This document shows, in pieces, positions 55,637 through 63,740 of a stretch of 64,000 nt of DNA (positions within the stretch are counted from its first letter, which is position 1; each line of letters opens with the position of its first letter). The stretch covers positions 1-64,000 of the forward strand of contig NZ_FOKB01000002.1 in NCBI RefSeq assembly GCF_900111895.1, in the 5' to 3' direction. The DNA is from Pseudomonas simiae (GTDB taxonomy: Bacteria; Pseudomonadota; Gammaproteobacteria; Pseudomonadales; Pseudomonadaceae). The notes beneath the pieces are model-generated. The model saw only the letters and a list, made by a program, of their open reading frames with translations. It did not search any database and was not told where the DNA came from. Both the position numbers and the translations under genes were made by a program.

Positions 55637-56425
55637 GTGCTGCTGTATCTCGAGTTCGTGCCCAGCCTGCTCATCGGCATGGCGCGTATTTATCCCTGTG
55701 GCATCTTGGTCGCGGCGTTCTGTTTTCAACATATACGTGGCAGGTTGCGGGTCACCATCGTGATGGTCATGGCACTGCTGCCCGCACCGGGTATTCATGC
55801 AGCGTTGGAGGGACATGACTACTCGGCGCTGATATTGGCTGCGCTGGTGCTCAAGGAAGTGGCCCTGGGATTATTGCTGGGGGTACTGCTGTCGATGCCG
55901 TTCTGGATGTTCGAGGGAGTGGGGGCGTTGCTGGATAACCAACGCGGCGCATTGGCCGGCGGTCAGCTCAATCCTTCACTGGGGCCGGATGCCACGCCGA
56001 TGGGGCATCTGTTCAAGCAATTGGCGATTTTCCTGCTGATGACTACCTTGGGGTTGGGCGCGTTGACCCAGGTGATCTGGGACAGTTACCTGATCTGGCC
56101 TCCCACCGTCTGGTTCCCGCTGCCGGCAGAGAATGGGATGAGCCTGTTTATCGACTTGCTGGGCGATACCTTCACGCACATGCTGCTCTATGCCGCTCCT
56201 TTTATCGCGGTGTTGCTGTTGTTGGAGTTCGGCATCGCGTTGCTGGGGGTCTACAGTCAGCAATTGCAGGTCAGTACGCTGGCGCCACCGGTCAAAAGCC
56301 TCGCGGGTATCGGTATTCTGCTGCTCTACTTTGCGTTGCTGCAGGACTTGATCGTCGGACGCATGGGTTCGCTGGGTGACCTCAAACACGTACTGGGACA
56401 GTTGATCAAGGTCGCGGTCCCATGA
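55637..56425 (+). CDS. hrcT: RscT/HrcT, T3SS export apparatus protein (SctT)
   Basis: 262-residue FliR/SctT-family membrane protein with about six helices, including LKEVALGLLLGVLLSMPFWMFEGVG and the DNQRGA segment typical of SctT. Overlaps rscU by four bases. Confidence 0.93.
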   Translation: MLLYLEFVPSLLIGMARIYPCGILVAAFCFQHIRGRLRVTIVMVMALLPAPGIHAALEGHDYSALILAALVLKEVALGLLLGVLLSMPFWMFEGVGALLDNQRGALAGGQLNPSLGPDATPMGHLFKQLAIFLLMTTLGLGALTQVIWDSYLIWPPTVWFPLPAENGMSLFIDLLGDTFTHMLLYAAPFIAVLLLLEFGIALLGVYSQQLQVSTLAPPVKSLAGIGILLLYFALLQDLIVGRMGSLGDLKHVLGQLIKVAVP

Positions 56426-57519
56426 GTGATTCCGGCGAAAAAAAGCATCCGGCGTCAGCCAAGAAACTGCGTGACCAACGCAAGAAAGGCCAGGTCGCCC
56501 AAAGCCAGGATGTTGCAAAGCTGCTGGCATTGACAGCCATCAGTGAAATCGCCTTATTCACCGCTGAAACCAGCCTGCAACGCTTCCAGCAATTGATGTT
56601 GTTGCCGATATCACGTTTGAATCAGCCCTTCACGCGTGCACTGGAAGAGGTGCTGTTCGACGGGCTGGGAGTGTTCTTCTCCTTTGCTCTGTTGATGGTC
56701 GGGGTCGCGATTACCACCAAGCTGATCAGCAGTTGGATGCAGTTCGGGCTGCTGTTTGCGCCGGAGGCCCTGAAGATGGATTTCAATCGCCTCAATCCCG
56801 TCAGCCAGGTCAAGCAAATGTTCTCAGCCCAACAGTTGATGAACCTGTTGATGAGCGTGACGAAAGCCTTCCTTATCGGTTTGATTCTGTATGTGGTAAT
56901 CCGGCCCTCGGTGGGCACGTTGATCAACCTGGCCACCAGTGACCTGCAGAGCTACATCGTGGCGTTGATCGCGCTGTTCCGTCATCTGCTGCATGTGTGC
57001 TTTGGCATGCTGCTGGTGCTGGCGCTGGTCGATCTGATCCTGTCCAAGCACTTTTTTGCCAAGCGCATGCGCATGACTCAAGTGGAGGTCGTCAAAGAGT
57101 ACAAGGACATGGAGGGTGACCCTCATGTGAAGGGGCAGCGCCGTTCGTTGGCGTACCAGTTGGCCCAGGAAGAACCGAAGGTCAAGCTGCCCAAGCTGGA
57201 GGAGTCCGACATGCTGGTGGTCAACCCGACGCACTTTGCTGTCGCCTTGTATTACCGGCCGGGTAAGACACCGCTGCCGATGTTGGTGAGTAAAGGCACG
57301 GACGATGAAGCCCGCAAATTGATCCGCCGTGCCAAGGCGGCCGACGTGCCGGTAATCCAATGTGTATGGTTGGCTCGCACGCTTTACACGAAAAAATTGG
57401 GCGCGAGCATCCCTCGGGAAACCTTGCAGGCCGTGGCGCTGATTTACCGAACCTTGCGCGAGCTCGATGATGAGGCCAAGCGCGAAACCCTGGAGCTTCC
57501 CGAGCTTGAGCGGCGCTGA
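56422..57519 (+). CDS. hrcU: RscU/HrcU, T3SS autocleaving switch protein (SctU)
   Basis: 365-residue FlhB/SctU protein: four N-terminal helices and a cytoplasmic domain with the self-cleavage motif NPTH (268-271), cut between Asn and Pro. Start EKKHPASAKKLRDQRKKGQV is typical. Last gene of the rightward operon; its stop codon abuts the stop of the convergent rspV with no base between. Confidence 0.95.
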   Translation: MSDSGEKKHPASAKKLRDQRKKGQVAQSQDVAKLLALTAISEIALFTAETSLQRFQQLMLLPISRLNQPFTRALEEVLFDGLGVFFSFALLMVGVAITTKLISSWMQFGLLFAPEALKMDFNRLNPVSQVKQMFSAQQLMNLLMSVTKAFLIGLILYVVIRPSVGTLINLATSDLQSYIVALIALFRHLLHVCFGMLLVLALVDLILSKHFFAKRMRMTQVEVVKEYKDMEGDPHVKGQRRSLAYQLAQEEPKVKLPKLEESDMLVVNPTHFAVALYYRPGKTPLPMLVSKGTDDEARKLIRRAKAADVPVIQCVWLARTLYTKKLGASIPRETLQAVALIYRTLRELDDEAKRETLELPELERR

Positions 57520-57873
57520 TCACCTGTCCAAGGCTTGCAGAGTGGCCAGCGACAGCATCCGACTGAGGATTCTGTCGAGAGCGTTGGCGGTTGCCGGCAG
57601 CGCGTGCCATATCACCAGGGCGTGCTGGGGATCGAGGTAGATAAAGCAGCCCTCGAACACCAGCGCTTGTTCAAAGCGTCGCTCTAGCACTTGTTGCAAT
57701 TGCCCAGCCTGCAGGGCCTCGCGCGCAATGCACAAGGCCACCCCAGGGCGCTGGCCAGCGTGCTGTGCGCAGACCTTGATACCGGGCGCCAGGGGCAGGT
57801 GAGCAGCAGCGCCACTCACCAGGTTGTCGAAAAATACCTGCCGTGGGGCGCCGGGCATATTCGGGGAACTCAT
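57520..57873 (-). CDS. hrpV: RspV/HrpV, negative regulator of the T3SS regulon
   Basis: 117-residue cytoplasmic protein in the HrpV position at the end of the leftward operon. In P. syringae HrpV binds the HrpRS activators and lowers hrpL transcription, and HrpG relieves this. Sequence conservation is modest, so the assignment leans on gene order (rscC-rspT-rspV). Overlaps rspT by four bases. Confidence 0.82.
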   Translation of the reverse strand: MSSPNMPGAPRQVFFDNLVSGAAAHLPLAPGIKVCAQHAGQRPGVALCIAREALQAGQLQQVLERRFEQALVFEGCFIYLDPQHALVIWHALPATANALDRILSRMLSLATLQALDR

Positions 57874-58073
57874 CGTTCCAATGACACCGTCTGGTAGTCC
57901 GCCCGCTCACCGGAGGGGGCGGGCTCGACGCGCATCTGCGGCGGCCACCAGATCACCATCTTGTCCTTGCTCGATTGCGGGCGTGAGCACGAATCACCTT
58001 TGCACGTGGGCGTACAGCCGGTGAAGAGTATCGCTGCGCCAATCAGGATGACGCACAACAGTCGGTTTTTCAT
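57870..58073 (-). CDS. hrpT: RspT/HrpT, secretin pilot-type lipoprotein
   Basis: 67-residue lipoprotein with a signal peptide ending in lipobox LFTGC. Small outer-membrane lipoproteins in this position (HrpT) help the rscC secretin localise or assemble. Overlaps rscC by four bases. Confidence 0.87.
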   Translation of the reverse strand: MKNRLLCVILIGAAILFTGCTPTCKGDSCSRPQSSKDKMVIWWPPQMRVEPAPSGERADYQTVSLER

Positions 58074-60211
58074 GGCGTGGCCTTCTGAGCTGGAGTGATC
58101 ATGGAGGGGCGGGGCACGCTGAGGTGTTCATCTCTCACTACCGGGCGCATGGCGATGAATACTTCGGCTTCTTCACCCGGCTTGAGCCAGGCACGTGGCC
58201 ACACGGTGACTGCCAGGGTCTGCGAGTTGCTGCATTCCTTTTCATCGATACGCACATTGCGTTTGAACTGGTTGCGCAACACCACCACCGCCACGTTGTA
58301 TTCCGGGCCGGCGTACCACTGACTGCGGTCGGTGTTCAGCGCCAGCAAATCACGGGTGCTGCACAAGGTGTTCAGCGCCAGAGGCATCGGTGCCGCGCTG
58401 AAAGCCTTGGGGACTTCTCCACTGACCAAGCGCGCCAGCGTGGTGATGATGTCACTGCGTTTGATCACCGGCTGATGCGGTGAGTAGCGCCTGGCCAGTG
58501 GTGCAAGGGCGGCTTGCAACTCGGCCTGGTCGTCTTGTGGCAAGTAGCGCGACGGGTCGTCCTGGTCCCCGATGACGCGGGGTGTCAGGATAAACAAACG
58601 CTCACGGCGATTGTTGTGGCGTTCTGTCGAAGAGAACAGCGCCTTGCCCAGTAACGGAATATCCCCCAGCAGCGGGATTTTCTTTTGCTGGTCGGAACTG
58701 TCAGTGACATGAAAGCCGCCAACCACCAGCGAGCGCTTTTCCTGCATCACGGCCTGCGTGCTGACCTTGCCCCGGCGCACATCAGGGTGATTGGGGTCTC
58801 TGTCGGGATTGGTCTCGTCGAAATTACCGTCTTCTATATCGACCGCCAAATGGATCTGGTGAACACCACGTCCGGTCGTTACCCGAGGAACCACCTGAAG
58901 GCTGGTGCCTACGGTGACGGGCAGAATGGTTGCGTAATCTCTGCCGGGGGTGATGTATTGGGTACGGTTGAAGTCGATCACCGCTGGTTGGTTTTCCAGG
59001 GTGAGCACCGAGGGGTTCGAAACCATGGTAGCCAGCCCCTTGGCTTCCAGCGCGCGGATATCGGCGTAGAAACGGTCGCGGTTATCAATCGACAGCTGTG
59101 AGGAGGTGCCGGGCGCCATGTTGACGCCACCGCGGAAGCGGCTGTTCTGGAAACCCCAGTTCACCCCGAATTCACGCAATTGCGTACGTTCGATATCGAG
59201 AATGATCGCATCGATTTCGATCAACTTGCGCGCGACGTCGAGCTGGGTGATCAATTCGCGGTACATGGTTTGGCGTTCCGGCAAATCATAGATCAGCACG
59301 GCGTTATTGCGTACGTCGGCTTCGACTCGGATTCGGCTCGTGGATACCGGGGCCCGTGAGGTCAATGCAGGCATGGGAGCCATTTGACCTGTGGTGCCAT
59401 TGGCGTCGAGCATTTGGCTCAGCAACGGATTGCCCAGCCGCGGCACATTGGGCGTAAGCGGCGCTGGCTGGGAGGCCGGACGTTGGGTCAAGCCTGTGAG
59501 CGCAGACGGGGAACGCGGTTCCAAAAGCCCTCGCAAGATGTTGGCGACGCCGGGAACGACGAGCTTTTCGCCGCGGTAATCCACTTGGCGGTCCGCCGCA
59601 TTGGCGAACTTCAACGGGTAACTCAGTACGCTCTGTTTTTCATCCGGTGACCGGCGTTGGCTGCTGAATTGCTTGATCTGTTCGATATAGCGCTTGGGGC
59701 CGGAGACGAGCACGACACCGTCTTCCGGTAACTCACCCCAACCGAAACGGCTATCGAGCAGTCCGATATCGGTCAGCGCCTGCTTGAGGTCGGAAATCGT
59801 CTCTGACGAGACCTCCAGGCGCGCGGACTCCTGCTGGTCCAGCGTGCTGATGAACAGCGTGTTGTTGTAGAGAAACCACTGAAAACGATGCTCAACCCCG
59901 AGTCTGTCCAACAGTGACTGTGGGGTATTCGCGCGAATCTTGCCGTTGACGTCGCCTTCCAGCAGGCCTTCGATTTGCAGTTGCGTGCCGAATGTCTGGG
60001 CGAAGTCTTCGAGTACTTCCCGCAGCGGTTTGTGGTCGGCCTCATAGGCGTAGGCGGTGTTTTTCCATTCGGGGGGTATCGCGGCAAGGGCGTTGTGCGC
60101 CGGGGACAGCAAACAGGCGAGCGCTACCAGACTTGACCAGTTGAAACGTCTGGATGAAGTTTCACGCGAGTTAATGCGCAAGTCGCTGCGCTTGCAGATC
60201 GTGTTATGCAT
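58070..60211 (-). CDS. hrcC: RscC/HrcC, T3SS outer-membrane secretin (SctC)
   Basis: 713-residue secretin. A signal peptide (LVALACLLSPAHNALA) precedes periplasmic N-domains with YAYEADHKPLREVLEDFAQ and the C-terminal secretin pore with VPRVTTGRGVHQIHLAVDIEDG and a KIPLLGDIPLLGKALF motif. AGGGA precedes the ATG. It forms the outer ring through which the pilus passes. Length is typical of HrcC. Confidence 0.94.
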   Translation of the reverse strand: MHNTICKRSDLRINSRETSSRRFNWSSLVALACLLSPAHNALAAIPPEWKNTAYAYEADHKPLREVLEDFAQTFGTQLQIEGLLEGDVNGKIRANTPQSLLDRLGVEHRFQWFLYNNTLFISTLDQQESARLEVSSETISDLKQALTDIGLLDSRFGWGELPEDGVVLVSGPKRYIEQIKQFSSQRRSPDEKQSVLSYPLKFANAADRQVDYRGEKLVVPGVANILRGLLEPRSPSALTGLTQRPASQPAPLTPNVPRLGNPLLSQMLDANGTTGQMAPMPALTSRAPVSTSRIRVEADVRNNAVLIYDLPERQTMYRELITQLDVARKLIEIDAIILDIERTQLREFGVNWGFQNSRFRGGVNMAPGTSSQLSIDNRDRFYADIRALEAKGLATMVSNPSVLTLENQPAVIDFNRTQYITPGRDYATILPVTVGTSLQVVPRVTTGRGVHQIHLAVDIEDGNFDETNPDRDPNHPDVRRGKVSTQAVMQEKRSLVVGGFHVTDSSDQQKKIPLLGDIPLLGKALFSSTERHNNRRERLFILTPRVIGDQDDPSRYLPQDDQAELQAALAPLARRYSPHQPVIKRSDIITTLARLVSGEVPKAFSAAPMPLALNTLCSTRDLLALNTDRSQWYAGPEYNVAVVVLRNQFKRNVRIDEKECSNSQTLAVTVWPRAWLKPGEEAEVFIAMRPVVRDEHLSVPRPSMITPAQKATP

Positions 60212-60225
60212 AGGTGTTTCCCTGT

Positions 60226-60618
60226 TTAGTGCAACAACGAACGTAGCCAGGTAGGTTTGAGTTGATGGATGGGTTTGTTCAGGCGCGCGACGGTGGCGCG
60301 CCAGGTATCGCGTTGGTTGAGCAGGCTCTCGATGCAGTGCAGCAGATGCTGTTCGTCGTGTGGGTTAGGCACGCAATGGATCAGCCAGAGGTCACCGCTG
60401 TCTGGTGACAGAGCGAGCGCACCTTGAAAGTGGGCCAGGCTGACGGCGCCCAGACGCATCCAGCTCACCAGCATTGATTCATTCCGGGAGTGTCGGGCCA
60501 GTTGAACGCTAAGCAGCAGGGTTCCCGAACAGTGACGCAGTACAACCGCTTCATCGTTCTCGAACAGCGTTAATTCCCCGGTGCCGTTCCTCAGGTATTC
60601 AGAAAACAGTTCTTTCAA
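60226..60618 (-). CDS. hrpG: RspG/HrpG, chaperone-like T3SS regulator
   Basis: 130-residue small protein in the HrpG position between rspF and rscC. P. syringae HrpG resembles class I T3SS chaperones and acts as anti-negative regulator by binding HrpV. The sequence has the mixed alpha/beta character of such chaperones (LTLFENDEAVVLRHCSGTLLL). Call based mainly on gene order; starts one base past the rspF stop. Confidence 0.82.
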   Translation of the reverse strand: MKELFSEYLRNGTGELTLFENDEAVVLRHCSGTLLLSVQLARHSRNESMLVSWMRLGAVSLAHFQGALALSPDSGDLWLIHCVPNPHDEQHLLHCIESLLNQRDTWRATVARLNKPIHQLKPTWLRSLLH

Positions 60619-60619
60619 T

Positions 60620-60838
60620 TTACGGCACGCTATCCAGGCAGGACTTCAGTAGCATGTGCTTCACTCGGTTTTGCTCTTGGTAGACGTATTCGGAGGTGCG
60701 GTGTCGCTGTAAAAGATTGAAAAACAGCCCGATGTCTTCCTCCGAACCAGAGTTGTTTTCTGCTGCGTAGTTGTATTCCCTTTTAGTATGTCTGGCGTCG
60801 CTTAGAAGCCTGTCTTTGAAGCCGTCTAAATATTTCAT
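60620..60838 (-). CDS. hrpF: RspF/HrpF, small T3SS protein
   Basis: 72-residue helical protein in the HrpF position (P. syringae HrpF is of similar size and needed for pilus assembly). No signal peptide or membrane helix. The local base composition is less GC-rich than flanking genes. Assigned by position and size. Confidence 0.8.
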   Translation of the reverse strand: MKYLDGFKDRLLSDARHTKREYNYAAENNSGSEEDIGLFFNLLQRHRTSEYVYQEQNRVKHMLLKSCLDSVP

Positions 60839-60912
60839 AGAGGTATTCCATGAGGGGGTGTACCTCTTCTTGGTTTTTATTTCGAAATAGTTCCAGTTGT
60901 ATTAAATTATTT

Positions 60913-61524
60913 TTAGGAACGCGTCTGCCTGCTTCTATCGTGCGAAAGGGGGGGATCCTGTCTGACGAGAGCACTGATCAAGGCTGTCCAGTCAATACGA
61001 AAGTCGCCCTCTTCGGTATTCAATATGAGGTTTTGAGGTTCAATCGTATTTTCCGCGCGCAACGTCCAGCAATTACCGCTGTCACTGTCTAGGCATTGCC
61101 TGACTGTCTCAAGCTCATGTGGGTTGCATAAAAGCGTTGCCTTAATTGCAGGCACATGGCACGCCAGCAGTTGCCTGATCAGAGCCTTAATACGTTGGGG
61201 GGCGGGTGTTTCTTCAAGTAGAAGGGAGATAGCCTGGTTGGCAATTGAGGTTGCGTATTGCTCGAGGTTGTCACACAAGGCTTGGCGCTCGGCTTCCCAG
61301 CGTTTGAGCTGTGCATCGGCACGTTGCCATATTTCCAGACTCGCTTTTTCCAGAAGCTGCTCACGTTGTTCATTGGCCTCCTGTAGTAACTGTCTGGCTC
61401 CCGCTTTTGCCTGCTCAACCACATTGTCGGCTTGGGTGTAACTTGCCAGGGTTTCGCAGGAGAGAAGGCTCCCCGGGAGCGCACGTGTTCCGCCAGGCGA
61501 GTTGATGATGCGGCGACATAACAT
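60913..61524 (-). CDS. hrpE: RspE/HrpE, T3SS ATPase stator (SctL)
   Basis: 203-residue SctL/FliH-family stator that ties the rscN ATPase to the sorting platform. A long central coiled coil (about residues 35-105) rich in Gln, Glu and Ala is followed by a C-terminal globular domain. The ATG at 61524 has GGAG seven bases ahead and lies two bases past the rspD stop; a longer start seven codons upstream would sit inside rspD. Confidence 0.87.
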   Translation of the reverse strand: MLCRRIINSPGGTRALPGSLLSCETLASYTQADNVVEQAKAGARQLLQEANEQREQLLEKASLEIWQRADAQLKRWEAERQALCDNLEQYATSIANQAISLLLEETPAPQRIKALIRQLLACHVPAIKATLLCNPHELETVRQCLDSDSGNCWTLRAENTIEPQNLILNTEEGDFRIDWTALISALVRQDPPLSHDRSRQTRS

Positions 61525-61526
61525 CG

Positions 61527-62084
61527 TTATTCTCCATGCTCCCATGAATCAACAGGATTGCGGGTGCCATCCATGGCGCCAATACGCCACACGACAGCAT
61601 GCCAGAGCGTATCAAGGCGGCTGTGCGAACCCTTGAGCGCCAATGGCATTTGCTCTAGATCAAGTACACGGTGGCGAGGAAAGCGCAGGCGGATTCGTTG
61701 CCAGGTCGCCGGAGGAATCCAGGCGCGTAGCAATTGCAATGGGTCGTTATCAGGCTGCACGATATCAAGTGGCAGAGCCTTGGATAGGCTGTTACACCAC
61801 AGGTGATGATGCTCATCCAATGCTGTCGCATAGGCCGGGCGGCAAATGCCCTCAATCAACCCAATCGCCAGATCAAGTTGCTCCGCAGAAGCAGTCGCCA
61901 GTTGAATTAATGCAGGGTCAGGCATCGGAGGTAGGCATGGAGCAATACCGAAATGTGTCCCCGTAGCCACCTGCCCGCTGCGATGGAGTTGTATAAGTGC
62001 CGCGTAGTTATCGATGCTTTTCCAGTCTTCATGCGCATATAACCAGGGGGCGGCCCACCATTGGGCCCAGGCGAGATTACTCAT
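61527..62084 (-). CDS. hrpD: RspD/HrpD, T3SS sorting-platform protein (SctK)
   Basis: 185-residue cytoplasmic protein in the HrpD position, the SctK family that joins the ring protein SctD to SctQ. Trp-rich N-terminus (WAQWWAAPWLY) and the LRLRFPRHRVLDLE-like C-terminal block fit HrpD. Overlaps rscJ by eight bases. Confidence 0.82.
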   Translation of the reverse strand: MSNLAWAQWWAAPWLYAHEDWKSIDNYAALIQLHRSGQVATGTHFGIAPCLPPMPDPALIQLATASAEQLDLAIGLIEGICRPAYATALDEHHHLWCNSLSKALPLDIVQPDNDPLQLLRAWIPPATWQRIRLRFPRHRVLDLEQMPLALKGSHSRLDTLWHAVVWRIGAMDGTRNPVDSWEHGE

Positions 62085-62898
62085 TGCTGGAATGAGCAGT
62101 CATGCTGGAAGACACTTCATGTGTTTGAGCGCGCACGTCAGGCGTCGGCATAACTCGTTGCTTTCGCTTTTGCCAGAACATACCTCCCGATACCATGAAC
62201 ACCACTGCGAGCAGCGAAACAGTCACACAGATTCTCCAGAAACCGAGGTCATCTTCGGGAACCAGGAACGGCCCGAAGTAAGCCAAACGCTGTTGCTCCA
62301 GATAAGCTGTCGCCGGCACGAACACGACGGTCAATTTCTGCGAGTTGTCGACCGCTGTGGCCATGCCCGGTAAGCTGCTAGCAACCATCCTGCGAACACG
62401 CGCCCTGATGCTGTCTGGGTCAAGCCTAGGATCATGTTTGATGAACACTGACGCAGAGGCAGGTTGCACAGGCTCTCCAGGCGCGACGCGCTCAGGCAAT
62501 ACCACATGGACCCGGGCGACGATAACGCCGTCAATGTTCGATAAAGTTGTTTCAAGTTCTTGAGACAATGCATAGATATAGCGCGCTCTTTCTTCCAGCG
62601 GCGTTGAGATCACACCTTCTTTACGAAAGGTGTTACCCAGCGTAGTGCGTGCTGCCCGAGGGAGCCCTACGGCCTCCAGCGTTCGTACCGCACGCGCAAT
62701 CTCGGTGGCGTTGACAACAACGATAACGCCATCTTTTGCCGGAACTTTAGTGGCGCGGATATGTTTGTCAGCCAGCTCCGCTACTACCTCGTTAGCCTCT
62801 TGCTCAGTTAGCTGACGATGAAGCTCGACCCGTTCACTACAGGCCTGCAGCAGGAGAGAGAGACATATAACCAATACAAACGGTAGCAGGTGATTCAT
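62077..62898 (-). CDS. hrcJ: RscJ/HrcJ, T3SS inner ring lipoprotein (SctJ)
   Basis: 273-residue SctJ/YscJ ring lipoprotein with lipobox LLLQACS (Cys20), the block RAARTTLGNTFRKEGVISTPLEERARYIYALSQELE, and one C-terminal membrane helix (about 218-242). It forms the periplasmic MS-like ring of the basal body. Follows rspB by six bases. Confidence 0.94.
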   Translation of the reverse strand: MNHLLPFVLVICLSLLLQACSERVELHRQLTEQEANEVVAELADKHIRATKVPAKDGVIVVVNATEIARAVRTLEAVGLPRAARTTLGNTFRKEGVISTPLEERARYIYALSQELETTLSNIDGVIVARVHVVLPERVAPGEPVQPASASVFIKHDPRLDPDSIRARVRRMVASSLPGMATAVDNSQKLTVVFVPATAYLEQQRLAYFGPFLVPEDDLGFWRICVTVSLLAVVFMVSGGMFWQKRKQRVMPTPDVRAQTHEVSSSMTAHSSNE

Positions 62899-62904
62899 TT
62901 TAAC

Positions 62905-63267
62905 CTACTGAAGACTGCTGATTTTATCAATGCATTGTGCGGTTTTACCGACGGATTTTGACAGCATCTGCTGAAGTAGGAGCGCGTCGGAAAGTTGGCC
63001 CGGATATTTTCGAGCTTCATCCAGCTTATTCGGGCTGCTCAAGGCACGCAGGCTTCTAGTCATACGGTCCGTCACAGAACTTAGCTTGCCTGCTGCCTCG
63101 GAAAGTAAGTTTTGCGTAACGGTGCTACCCGTGGCGTGTTTCGAAAATGATGAAGCGGTTACGGCGGCGTTAAAAAAGTCAATATCCGTACTCAAGTCCG
63201 TTAATTTATGGTCTGTGAGGGACTCGGATAGAGAGTTGCGTTCAGTCTGCTTAATAATGCCTATCAT
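62905..63267 (-). CDS. hrpB: RspB/HrpB, T3SS inner rod protein (SctI)
   Basis: 120-residue small protein in the HrpB position between pilin and rscJ genes, matching the SctI inner-rod role. Ser/Thr-rich N-terminal part and helical C-terminus (SDALLLQQMLSKSVGKT). AGGA precedes the ATG by eight bases. It is separated from rspA by a terminator-like hairpin. Confidence 0.85.
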   Translation of the reverse strand: MIGIIKQTERNSLSESLTDHKLTDLSTDIDFFNAAVTASSFSKHATGSTVTQNLLSEAAGKLSSVTDRMTRSLRALSSPNKLDEARKYPGQLSDALLLQQMLSKSVGKTAQCIDKISSLQ

Positions 63268-63328
63268 AGTAGGATCCTGTAACGTCGAAACTAACGTTGA
63301 GGGGGCTTATCTCCGTGTTTGCTTAAAA

Positions 63329-63362
63329 AGCCTTCCCCGCCGGGGCCGTAGGAAGGCTTTTG
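63329..63362 (-). terminator. Terminator/attenuator between rspA and rspB
   Basis: On the minus strand AAAAGCCTTCC pairs with GGAAGGCTTTT around a GC-rich loop and ends in T's, 14 bases past the rspA stop. It would allow abundant pilin mRNA with partial read-through into the ring genes. Confidence 0.75.
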
Positions 63363-63375
63363 TAAGTTGAAGCTA

Positions 63376-63576
63376 TTAAACGTTGAGTTTGTCGGATGCT
63401 GCCTTGATACCCGAGGTATTTTGGTTTTCTGCACCCTTAAATGCGTTTTTTACACCATCTGCGCGTTTTTTTGCTTCTGCAGCTTCCAAGCCTTGGTCAG
63501 CATCTTGAGCAGACATTTGGCCACCGCCGTAGCCGCCCGAATAAGGTGAGTAGGATGATCCGCTAGGAATAGCCAT
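63376..63576 (-). CDS. hrpA: RspA, Hrp pilin (SctF-like)
   Basis: 66-residue first gene of the leftward operon. The N-terminal half is Gly/Ser/Tyr-rich and the C-terminal half helical with charged and Ala residues (LEAAEAKKRADGVKNAFKGAENQ), the pattern of Hrp pilins, which diverge strongly in sequence. The ATG at 63576 is 82 bases after an hrp box. Shorter than P. syringae HrpA (about 110 residues). Confidence 0.8.
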   Translation of the reverse strand: MAIPSGSSYSPYSGGYGGGQMSAQDADQGLEAAEAKKRADGVKNAFKGAENQNTSGIKAASDKLNV

Positions 63577-63658
63577 AGTGTTCTCCGTAATTAATATGTG
63601 TAAGTGAAACAGCACGCCTTAAGAAAAAACTCTCCATCCGTAGTGCCGTTCCATCAAT

Positions 63659-63686
63659 TATGTGGTTCAAGAAATGTATGCGTTCC
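63659..63686 (-). promoter_or_regulatory. hrp box of the rspA operon
   Basis: Minus strand GGAACG, 15 bases, then CCACATA: one mismatch in the -35 part of the HrpL consensus, exact at the -10 part. Confidence 0.75.
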
Positions 63687-63740
63687 ACGCATCGCTGGAG
63701 GCTATGTTTCAATAAATGTATTGGTTTGTTTCCGGTGCGC

